Shown here: piece after piece, positions 52,428 to 60,935 of the stretch
Layout of the letters: every line of letters starts with the position of its first letter
Position numbering within the stretch: the stretch's first letter is position 1
Origin: Ooceraea biroi
Lineage: Eukaryota > Arthropoda > Insecta > Hymenoptera > Formicidae
Length of the DNA: 64,000 nucleotides
Assembly: GCF_003672135.1 (NCBI RefSeq)
Contig: NC_039511.1
Span: 4,676,464-4,740,463, forward strand
Direction: 5' to 3'
Position numbers and translations under genes: made by a program
The notes under the pieces: model-generated
Told to the model about the DNA's origin: nothing
The model's database searches: none
The model's input: the letters and a program-made list of their open reading frames with translations, nothing else

Positions 52428-53846
52428 ATGGATAGCTCGGAGTATGAAATGGTCAGGAATATGACTCTTCTCTTCTTCTTTGAACGGTTGATGGACAAAG
52501 GCGGTCCACGGACATTGCATGACCTGAGTTGCCAATTCGGGGCGAAGGGCTTCACGAAGGAGATGCGTCAGATAGCGGGAGGATCGCAAAGTGGCCTTAA
52601 GAAATTTCTAGCGCAATATCCGTCGCTGTTCTTGATCGACGGTGATTACGTGTCCGTCAATACGCTCCAGACGGTCGTGGAAGAGGAGAGTGGAAGTAAA
52701 TCGGGTAAACGCGACTATGCCCGCGAAGCCGTGGAATACTTTACAAATAAGCTGTTGCAGTACGGAGTAGGCACCGAAGTTCCCATCAAGAGCCTCCTGG
52801 GCCATCGATCGCAAGCCTCGCCGGAAGTCAGACACATATCCGGTCAACACTACAAGGAATTTCGTGATTTTCTTTTAAAGTACCCGGACGCGTTCGTAAT
52901 CAGTGAGGATAATGTAATATTGAAGCAATACGAAGGCATGAAGCCGGAACCCTTCCACGAATTAGAACCGGACATTCCGATAGACCCGGACGTTACGGCG
53001 AAGCTGTTGGACTTCTTCTGCGCGTGCATCGAGCAGAAGGGTCCGATTCTCATAGACCAGTTGTTCAGTATGGTCAATGATAAATTCACCCACGAGAGTT
53101 GGACGAGCATATTCAAAACGCCGCAGGATTTGTCTACCTTCATAAAGATGTTCCCGGATGCGTTTCACGTGCAGACCAATCTGGTCACGTTGATAAGCCG
53201 ACCAAAGTCTTCGGTGACGGAACCAGCGGTTGCGAAAGCGAAGCAGACAAGCGAAGCAGGCAATCAACGAAGTCAGAGCAACAGCGTGACGAACGCCGTG
53301 CCGATTATACCGCCGAGCAGGATCCAGTTCTCTCAGTCGCCCCCAAGCCAGTCGGAAAGTGCCTGCCTGAATAATACCACGTCTCAGTCGAATTCGCAGC
53401 AGAATGCGTACACGTTGCCTGTCGAAAGCAATAACAATAACTCGCCACCCGTGAGTTTGCAGCAGCAGAGCCTCAAGCAGAGGTTCAATACGATCGTTAT
53501 GAGGACTCTGGCGGACAACACGGAGCGGGATCGCAGTCTGCAGACTGCACAGATGGGTGACGCGTGGAAGTTGAAAGTGCTGCAACAGACCAGGGTGATA
53601 GCGACTCCGCGAGAAAGTGCTCAAATTGTAGAGGATATAATAAATCCTCGCAAGCCTCCCCCCGACGGCAAGGTGGTCGTATCCTTCGACTGCGAGGGCA
53701 TAAATCTCGGTGTCAAGGGACAGTTGACTCTCGTGCAGGTTGGTACGATGAGCGGCCAAGCGTACGTGTTTGATTTATTCACATGTCCGAGTCTCGTTCA
53801 GGCTGGAGGTCTCCAAAAGCTGTTGGAACATAAAAATGTTATTAAG
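52428..53846 (+). CDS. egl: egl coding exon 1 (residues 1-473)
   Basis: This large exon carries the N-terminal conserved domains, the Ser/Gln/Asn-rich linker and the first half of the exonuclease domain (VVVSFDCEGINLGVKGQ through LLEHKNVIK). It ends in phase 0 at AAG|GTAAGG. The duplicated copy to the right begins inside this exon, near 53555. Confidence 0.95.
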
Positions 53847-55359
53847 GTAAGGACTTGATATAACGAAATACGTATGAGATGTAATTCATTATTTAGTTGC
53901 AGCAATTATTAAAACATTATTAATTGTATCAATTATAAAACTGCAGTTATTTACTTTTGCAGGTGATTCATGATTGTAGAAATGACAGTGTCAATCTGTA
54001 CAATCAGTATAAAATTACGTTGACGAACGTTTTTGATACACAGGTATTTAATGTTTATCTTTTATATAAAATAATATTATATATCCAATCCAATTAAATG
54101 AAATTGTAATATCTGGCATAGGCTGCGCACGCAGTGCTTCAGTTTCAAGAAACGGGAAAACCTGTGTACAAAGTTAAAAACGTTAATCTGAACACTTTGT
54201 GTGACCATTATGGTGCTCCGTGTAATCCACTTAAAGAACAATTGAAAAATATTTATCGCAAAGATCAACGCTATTGGTCCCGGCGGCCTATGACTCGTGA
54301 TATGCTAATTTACGCGAGCAGCGATGTTTTGTGCCTTGTACCTCAAGTTTATAATGCCATGTCTAGGTATGACTATAGTCACTGATTATTTATGAACAAT
54401 AATTACTTTAATAATTGTAAATTAAGATAAAAATATCGAACAATTTCTCTAATAACTTGTATATGTTATTGACAGACTTATAAAGCCGGAAATGCAAGGT
54501 CTGTTTGCAGAGTTGTGCGAAGAACAAATTCAAATGCACATAAGACCGGTAGAGGTAAAAGCGCGTAAGAAACAGCGAAAGGTCGAGACCGAAGTGGCAG
54601 ATCTGAAAAAGAGGATGGAAGAAGCGACGAGTAAAAATATCGTGCTAAGCAATCGTGAGATTCGGCTTCTCCGATACCTGGATCTTACCGAAGATGAAAA
54701 AGAGAAGCTCAAAGGAAGTTATAAAGTTGCGCGGAAATTGGAGAAGCTGGAGAACATGGGTCAAGATAAAGCTGATAGTAGCGATGATGATGATGATGAT
54801 AAAACGGACGATCCCGAGTATCAGAGTTTAGAAAGTTATACCTCGGAAAATTCTCATTCTGGTAAAATGATTTAAAATTATTAAAAATTTTGTTTTTGTT
54901 TTTTATAATAAGAATTATTTTTTTAATGCAAACTTGTTATAATTATATGTATATATAATGTATGTTTCCTAATGTTAATTACAACTTCTAGGTGGTATAT
55001 TGTCGCCACGAAGTGCTGATACTCCGAGCTTGACCGAGTCGATGCAAATGATGGATGAAATACTATCGGATGGTCATATGGACAAATTGGAAAAGATCGA
55101 GAAGCTGGAAGCTATACTCTCGGCTGTTACTAGCTCCGCGACTGACCAACTTTCTGCCAACAACGTAGATGCGTCACCTACGAAATGCGCGTGCACGTGT
55201 CAGGGCGATAAGACCGACAGCCCACGTACAAACCGCCAGGCTACCGTGACTAACGTGGCTTGTCAAACGCTTAGCACTGGTGATATAGTAATTACTAGAA
55301 TCTTCGTCAGCGAAGAGGAGAAAGAGAGAGTAAGATTGCAGAATTCGCCAAAAAAGTAG
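52428..55359 (+). CDS. egl: Egalitarian, RNA-binding adaptor for BicD/dynein mRNA transport (five exons, 832 residues)
   Basis: Egl binds localisation elements in mRNAs and links them to Bicaudal-D and dynein light chain; it is needed for oocyte specification and mRNA localisation in flies. Coding exons are 52428-53846, 53963-54043, 54122-54366, 54476-54861 and 54992-55359, with consistent GT/AG borders and phases. The N-terminus (MDSSEYEMVRNMTLLFFFER, then GGPRTLHDLSCQFG) carries the conserved block implicated in BicD binding. A Ser/Gln/Asn-rich linker covers about 265-350. Residues about 416-575 are a DEDDy 3'-5' exonuclease fold: D421 and E423 in SFDCEG, D481 in CRND, and Y564 with D568 in YASSD. 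The tail has an acidic run (DSSDDDDDDKTDD). Near residues 798-804 it has VACQTLSTGDI, which fits the TQT-like dynein light chain site of Egl. The protein is shorter than the roughly 1,000-residue Drosophila one. The start codon has A at -3. Confidence 0.95.
53963..54043 (+). CDS. egl: egl coding exon 2 (residues 474-500)
   Basis: These 27 codons (VIHDCRNDSVNLYNQYKITL and TNVFDTQ) hold the second exonuclease motif. The acceptor is TTTTGCAG and the donor is CAG|GTATTT. Both borders are phase 0. Confidence 0.95.
54122..54366 (+). CDS. egl: egl coding exon 3 (residues 501-581)
   Basis: The exon encodes AAHAVLQFQETGKPVYKVKN through RPMTRDMLIYASSDVLCLVP, including the Tyr-Asp third motif of the exonuclease fold. 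It ends two bases into an Arg codon at AG|GTATGA. Confidence 0.95.
54476..54861 (+). CDS. egl: egl coding exon 4 (residues 582-710)
   Basis: The exon encodes LIKPEMQGLFAELCEEQIQM, then a Lys/Glu-rich, probably coiled-coil stretch and the Asp run that is low in complexity. The donor is TCTG|GTAAAA. The duplicate carries a two-base deletion in the corresponding charged stretch. Confidence 0.93.
54992..55359 (+). CDS. egl: egl coding exon 5 (residues 711-832) with dynein light chain motif
   Basis: A CTTCTAG acceptor is followed by GGILSPRSADTPSLTESMQM. The exon then encodes a short helical stretch (DKLEKIEKLEAIL) and the VACQTLSTGDIVITR segment near the end, before the TAG at 55357-55359. The last part fits the C-terminal dynein light chain-binding region known for Egl. 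Confidence 0.93.
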
Positions 55360-57440
55360 GTATTACAGCCGCTGTGAAGGTAGTCGAAGATTTCTTTTTG
55401 CCATTTATAGATTTTTTATACAAAAAATGAGGAATGCATAAAAGGGGAAGAAGTAGTTGAAATTGATATCTATTTTACGTAATTTAACGAGATTCATCGA
55501 GCAGAGAACTGGCGAAATTCACAACGTATGCTTTTTGGCATCTGCGCCCTTAAAAGTGTCTTAAACGAATAGGCCTTGTTATACACGCCTTTCCAGATCT
55601 GACTGTATAATGAACAGATTCTTGGAGAAAGGTTATTAATTTTTATACGAGGTTGTATTGTACGTTTATTATTCGCGCCTAAAGATTATCTTTCTTTTAC
55701 TTCTTCAAGAAAGACCAAATCTTGTTGAATAATGTAAGTGCGGACAAGATTTTGATTGACCGCAGAATAACAATTTTGCCAATCGCAATATACAGTGTTT
55801 TATGTTTGAGACTGGAAATTAAATTGCGAAGGAAGGAAAAACGTGTAAAGCTATACTTTAGGCAAAGCGTATATACATTTGTTGATAGAAAAATCCCGTT
55901 CAAAAATTGTTTACGTAAGAATAACGATTGGTGGACGCTTTTATATAACAGCGTTATGGAAATAACAGAATGCATATCATTGCGAAACGAAATTTTTTAT
56001 GAGTGAAGTACTGCATTAAAATCGCTGACTCTTGTGTTTTGTACGGCCTACTCTCTTAGCGTCACTTGCCAAAAGAGACGGATCATCGGCAGTAAATAGA
56101 GTGACTAACGGCGTCTATTTAACAAGCAAACGCTTTTCCCCACGGGATATAAGCTTATGCACGCGAAATAAACTCACACAGACCTCTTCCTTACATCGAT
56201 TAAACACAAATATATAACTTATTTTCGTATATGCTAGCTATACAAGTGCCAAGTTAATATAAAGTATGTACAATATAAACGAATTAAGAAATAGATACAT
56301 TTTATATGTCTATTTAAGTATGTGCTTGAATATTTACGCTCTCGCACTTCCAATGAATAATTATGATCAAATAGTTCTAAATAAGATCGACGTATTGCTC
56401 GTCGCATCACGTAGATCTATGCATCCATACACTCATAATAGCATATCATATCATTAATAATGTAAACTGCCAGTATCTAGCCAAGTGACAATTTCAAAAG
56501 ATCGAAATAATTCATTACCATCCTAGATCACAGGTGCTTTTAGTGCAATACTTTACACACGAATAAAAGTACATGTTAATATATTTACTATCAATTGCAT
56601 AATCTTTTTTGACATGTACTAAAGAGCAAAAATTATTATGAGAATAGCTGAAAGAAAAATTATGTAGATAGAACATTGACGCATTCTCATTATTTACTAT
56701 CACTCAGAAGGGTATGAGGCTCAACTAGGATCAAATTATTCGACTGTCTCGTACGCCATTCATAAAGTATGCCAGGAACTGTTGTAGTATGTTCTGGACA
56801 ATCTGCATGAATTGTTTTAATCTAATCAAAATGTCGCGTTAGTAATAATTTAAAAAAAAACTGTTAGTAATAATTTTACAAAATTGAGATTCTTGAGAAT
56901 GAAACAGTACATCAGGTGTTCCTTATAGTATTTTGACGTAGATAATATATACATCTTGACATTATAATTGGGGAGGAAAGTAATATGGAGATAATAATTG
57001 TGTAAGAATTCCTTTTTAGAGAATGCATAATCGCATTGCTATTAGAAAGTGCAATTTAGTTCATCGCGCCAAATGTATAGGAATACATTTGGCAATCTAA
57101 ATTATATTGTTCGGTGGCAGCTATTTGCATGTTATGTTATTTAAAATTAGGGCAACCCTGATTACATTTATTAACATAAATGATTCTCGATATACCGAAA
57201 TTTCAGTTACAAAATATTGCGTTATTTAAATAATATATGTAAAACAATCTATGAATAGAATTTTGTGTACAAATGTAAAATGAGCATCCTCAGATTCGAG
57301 TTTAATTCTACTCGCATTAAAGTTCTTGGGTTCTTTACATTCCTTTTAATTCTCGAAAACATGCAATATGTAATACAAATTCCTATAAATATATATTAGA
57401 TGTACATTTATAAATTAAACAATAATAAAGATTTCTGTAT
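55360..57440 (+). other. egl: egl 3' UTR (about 2.1 kb) with poly(A) signal at 57424-57429
   Basis: The stretch is AT-rich and non-coding. The AATAAA at 57424-57429 lies in a segment (about 57345-57440) that recurs downstream of the duplicated egl exons at about 60358-60455, which supports its being part of the egl transcription unit. A stem-loop lies at 57053-57103. The exact cleavage site is not known. Confidence 0.5.
57053..57103 (+). other. stem-loop in the egl 3' UTR
   Basis: CCAAATGTAT (57069-57078) and ATACATTTGG (57083-57092) form a perfect 10-pair stem with a four-base loop. Outside it, AATTTAG (57053-57059) pairs with CTAAATT (57097-57103), giving a two-tier hairpin of about 50 bases. 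Confidence 0.55.
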
Positions 57441-58509
57441 ATCGACAATCATTCATATTTTTATCCCTTACACTCGTATATTAATTATAAAGCACAATAA
57501 TGATATAAAGTATGTGAGACTATTGCGATTTTTAATTCAATTTAATTACTGTTAACTTAAATTATTTGTTACTTGTTTATTAAAAAGGTGTTGATCATCC
57601 AAATATTTGCGTTAACGAGTAATGAATATTTTTAATGGAAATCTGCTGCAAAACTGAATGTATTTTAAATCAGATGACTGCAAAGGATTGACAGAAGAAT
57701 TGTACAGTATTTTCTACGCGGTAATCTAGTTTGTGGGTTTATTCATTAGTTTGTTATTGTTCACCCTGGTTTTCAGAAAAGAAAATGTTTCAATGCCATT
57801 TCCGTATATTTATTACTATATATCGCATTTTCTTTTCTAATTATCTGGGTAAATCGATTCAAGCGAGCGATATATGTTAAAGATGAACTACAGTTTGTCA
57901 TTTGAATTATTTTATAACGGATTCATATCATTGTATGGTAATTATATAAATATATATATATTATATTATATATATACACTAAACAAGGAACATTACAAAA
58001 ATATTTATACGAAAGAATGCTGATTCATATAATTATTAACAATGACTAATTCGTTGCATATACTAGATGCGAAATAAAATCTAAAACAAAATGTACGTAA
58101 TAAAGAATATTACAAAGGAAGATTTATGCATATCATTTATTCTTAATTTATAGCTTTCTTTTTTTCGTTTTGTACTGATTGGATTGGATATCTTTAAGTT
58201 CCCATCTTGGTGTTTATGACGTTGAGGCAAGGATTGAAACTGTAAAATTCCTGCACTCTGCAACATTAGTTTCCACTTTTTCTCCACAAAAATAATATTT
58301 TCTATATATTAAACCGCTAATGTTATTAACTTCCTAAATTTTGTTTATACAATTATAAAGTGTCTTGAGAAGAAATATGCATATTATAGCTTAATAGTAG
58401 TTAGTAGACCACGGACGAAAAAGATAAGATCGTGAGTATGAATGTATCGTGTCTCGATAGCGCATGTGTTAATAATAATCGCAGATTTTTTATATAAAAA
58501 CATAATAAT
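57441..58509. other. intergenic, AT-rich; upstream region of the chimeric gene
   Basis: No gene is seen. An (AT)n tract lies at about 57949-57977. The last 200 bases or so (from about 58310) are similar to the sequence just upstream of the real Mtfmt start (about 60510-60708). They therefore represent the Mtfmt upstream region carried along by the duplication. Confidence 0.6.
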
Positions 58510-58733
58510 ATGCTAAGTATCAACTTGTCAACGCGTGTAATAAAAGGATGCACGTACTTTCTTACAACATTCAAGAGAAACAGAAAGTTGCGAGAGGTAA
58601 CCTCTTTCGCGTATTGTCATCATGTTCGAAAGAGGCAACTTCACTCGAGTCCAACCGGCGGTCCGTCGAACGTGTTATTTTTCAGGACAGACAATTTCTC
58701 TGTCGAGAGCTTACGAAGTATGTCTAATGAATA
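58510..58733 (+). CDS. chimera exon 1: duplicated Mtfmt exon 1 (74 codons)
   Basis: It is closely similar to 60709-60935 and one codon shorter (YCHHV against HCAHHV), so the indel kept the frame. Replacements include FFGTD to FFRTD, GGPW to GGPS, and SLYDE to SMSNE. The donor became GTAAGT where Mtfmt has GTTAGT, which is closer to consensus. Confidence 0.6.
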
Positions 58734-59928
58734 GTAAGTACTTAATTTTATATAAAAGAAACTTTGCATAGACCATGTCCAGTGTGAAGTATTTATAAAA
58801 TGTTCTACTTATTAGCAATCGAAGTGACGCGTGGGATTTGGAAGTGCTGGAGCAGACCAGGGTGATAGCGACTCCAGGAGAAAGTGCTCAAATTATAAAG
58901 GATATAATAAATCCTCGCAAGCCTCCCTCCGATGGCAAGGTAGTCGTATCCTTCGACTGCGAGGGCATAAATCTTGGTATCAAGGGACAGTTGACTCTTG
59001 TCCAGGTTGGTACGATGAGCGGCCAAGCGTACGTGTTTGATTTATTCACATGTCCAAGTCTCATTCAGGCTGGAGGTCTCCAAAAGCTGTTGGAACATAA
59101 AAATGTTCTTAAGGCAAGGATTTGATATGACAAAATATGTATGAGATATAATACATTATTTAGTTGTACCATTATTTATTATTACCATTATTAAAACATT
59201 ATAATTGCATCAGTTATAAAACTACAATTTTTTATTTTTGTAGGTGATTCATGATTGTACTAATGACAGTATCAATCTGTACAATCAGTATAAAATTACG
59301 TTGACAAACGTTTTTGATACACAGGTATTTATTTGTATCTTTTATTACTAATCCTTTATATAAAATAATATTATACACATCCATTCCAATTATATGAAAT
59401 TGTAATATCTGGCGTAGGCTGCGCACGCAGTGCTTCAGTTTCAAGAAACGGGAAAACCTGTGTACAAAGTTAAAAACGTTAATCTGAACACTTTGTGTGA
59501 CCATTATGGTGCTCCGTGTAATCCACTTAAAGAAAAAGTGAAAAATATTTATCGCAAAGATCAACGCTATTGGTCCCGGCGGCCTATGACTCGTGTTATG
59601 CTAATTTATGCAAGCAGCGATGTTTTGTGCCTTGTACCTCAAGTTTATAATACCATGTCTAGGTATGACTATAGTCACTGATTATTTATGAATAATAATT
59701 ACTTTAATAATTGTAAATTAAGATAAAAATATCGGAAACTTTCTCTAATAACTTGTATATGTTATTGACAGACTTATAAAGCCGGAAATGCAAGGTCTTT
59801 TTGCAGAGTTGTGCGAAGAACAAATTCAAATGCACATAAGACCGGAAGAGATAAAAGCGCGTAAGAAACAGCGAATGCTCGAGACCGAAGCGGCAGATCT
59901 GATAAAGAATGGAAAAAGCGACGAGTAA
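58510..59928 (+). CDS. putative chimeric gene: Mtfmt exon 1 fused in frame to the egl exonuclease domain (334 residues)
   Basis: Five exons can be read: 58510-58733, 58816-59113, 59244-59324, 59418-59662 and 59772-59928. Exon 1 is a copy of Mtfmt exon 1: a basic, mitochondrial-type leader MLSINLSTRVIKGC, then NVLFFRTD where Mtfmt has NVLFFGTD. The phase-2 donor TA|GTAAGT splices to TTATTAG|C, and the frame enters egl exon 1 sequence at SDAWDLEVLEQTRV. The exonuclease fold is complete: D122 and E124, D182, Y265 and D269. A two-base deletion in the egl exon 4 copy gives a new end, DLIKNGKSDE-stop, so the coiled, acidic and dynein light chain parts of Egl are lost. The second intron has a GC donor (AAG|GCAAGG). 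No stop interrupts the frame. It could be an expressed new gene or a young pseudogene; only expression data would decide. Confidence 0.55.
58816..59113 (+). CDS. chimera exon 2: junction plus egl exon 1 copy (exonuclease motif I)
   Basis: The acceptor TTCTACTTATTAG is the Mtfmt intron 1 acceptor. Within about six bases the sequence becomes the egl copy. It encodes NRSDAWDLEVLEQTRVIATP and then VVVSFDCEGINLG through LLEHKNVLK. About 10 of 95 residues differ from Egl. Three of these replace Lys or Gln by Asp or Glu near the junction. The exon ends AAG|GCAAGG, a GC donor. Confidence 0.55.
59244..59324 (+). CDS. chimera exon 3: egl exon 2 copy
   Basis: The exon encodes VIHDCTNDSINLYNQYKITL and TNVFDTQ, with two replacements relative to Egl. 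The motif II Asp is kept. Acceptor and donor are intact. Confidence 0.55.
59418..59662 (+). CDS. chimera exon 4: egl exon 3 copy
   Basis: The exon encodes the same segment as egl exon 3 with about four replacements in 81 residues (EQL to EKV, TRDML to TRVML, YNAM to YNTM). The motif III Tyr and Asp are kept. The borders are intact. Confidence 0.55.
59772..59928 (+). CDS. chimera exon 5: egl exon 4 copy, truncated by a two-base deletion
   Basis: The exon encodes LIKPEMQGLFAELCEEQIQM and the following charged stretch. After EAADLIK the frame shifts relative to Egl and ends KNGKSDE-stop at 59926-59928. The remaining egl exon 4 sequence continues as untranslated homology. Confidence 0.5.
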
Positions 59929-60452
59929 AAATATCGTGCTAAGCAATTGTGAAAGTCGGCTTCCCCGGTACCTGGAGCTTGCTGAAGATGAGAAAGAGAA
60001 GCTCAAAGGAAGTTATAAAGTTGCGCGGAAATTAGAGGAGCTGGGGAACATGGGTCAAGATAAAGCTAATGTAGCGATAATGATAAAACGGACAATCTTG
60101 ATTATCAAAATTTAGAGTTATACTTTGGAAAATTCCCATTCTGGTAAAATGCTTTAAAATTATTTGAAATTATGTTTTTGTTTTTTATAATAAGAATTAT
60201 TTCTTTAATGCGAACTTTGTTGCATTTATGTATAATGTATTGTTTCTAATATTAATTGCAATTTTTAGGTGGCATATTGACTGACAACCGTACAAACCGG
60301 CTACTGTTACTAACGTGATTTATCAAATGCTTAGCACTGGTGATATCGTAATTTAAATTCTTTTTAATTCTTCCAAACTCTATGCAGTGTGTAATACAAA
60401 TTTCTATAAATATATAATATTTTATATGTATATTTATAAATTAAACAATAAA
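59929..60452 (+). pseudogene. remnant of egl exons 4-5 and 3' UTR, with poly(A) signal
   Basis: Homology to egl continues through the rest of exon 4, intron 4, and shrunken pieces of exon 5 (a GGTGGCATATTGACTGAC start, then the LSTGDIVI segment followed by a TAA). It then jumps to the egl 3' end, where AATAAA at 60447-60452 matches the egl signal at 57424-57429. The first jump drops most of exon 5, and a later one drops about 2 kb of 3' UTR. The dynein light chain motif is altered (ACQTL to IYQML) and out of frame. This segment could serve as the 3' UTR of the chimera. Confidence 0.7.
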
Positions 60453-60708
60453 GATTATTTCTTCAGAATAGGCACAGAATTAATTTACCCGCCTAATCCA
60501 TGTCTGCCACCGATATATTACTAGACTGCTAACTCTGCTAACTCCCTACATTTTGTATAAAGTGAAGATATATTTCCCGAAGAAAGATGCTAGTGGACCA
60601 TAATGGATAGAAAAGACGAGAGTAGTGAGAAATGTATGAGTATCATCGCGTTTCGGTAGCGCATGTGTTAATAATATTCGCAGAGTTTTTACATAAAAAC
60701 ATAATAAT

Positions 60709-60935
60709 ATGCTAAGTATCAACTTGTCAACGCGTGTAATAAAAGGATGCTCGTACTTTCTTACAACATTCAAGAGAAACAGAAAGTCGCGAGAGGTAAC
60801 CTCTTTCGCGCACTGTGCTCATCACGTTCGAAAGAGGCAACTTCACTCGAGTACAACCGGCGGTCCGTGGAACGTGTTATTTTTCGGAACAGACAATTTC
60901 TCTGTCGAGAGCTTGCGGAGTTTGTATGACGAATA
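60709..60935 (+). CDS. Mtfmt: Mtfmt exon 1 (residues 1-75)
   Basis: The exon holds the leader peptide and the first beta strand with FFGTD. It ends two bases into a Tyr codon, GAATA|GTTAGT. The unspliced frame hits a stop at once, so the intron is needed. Confidence 0.88.

Noticed and set aside
55697..56006. Opposite-strand frames of 92 and 94 codons in the egl 3' region
   Set aside because: They have no recognisable domain and no conservation signal, and they lie in the presumed 3' UTR. Antisense pairs of similar length suggest chance.
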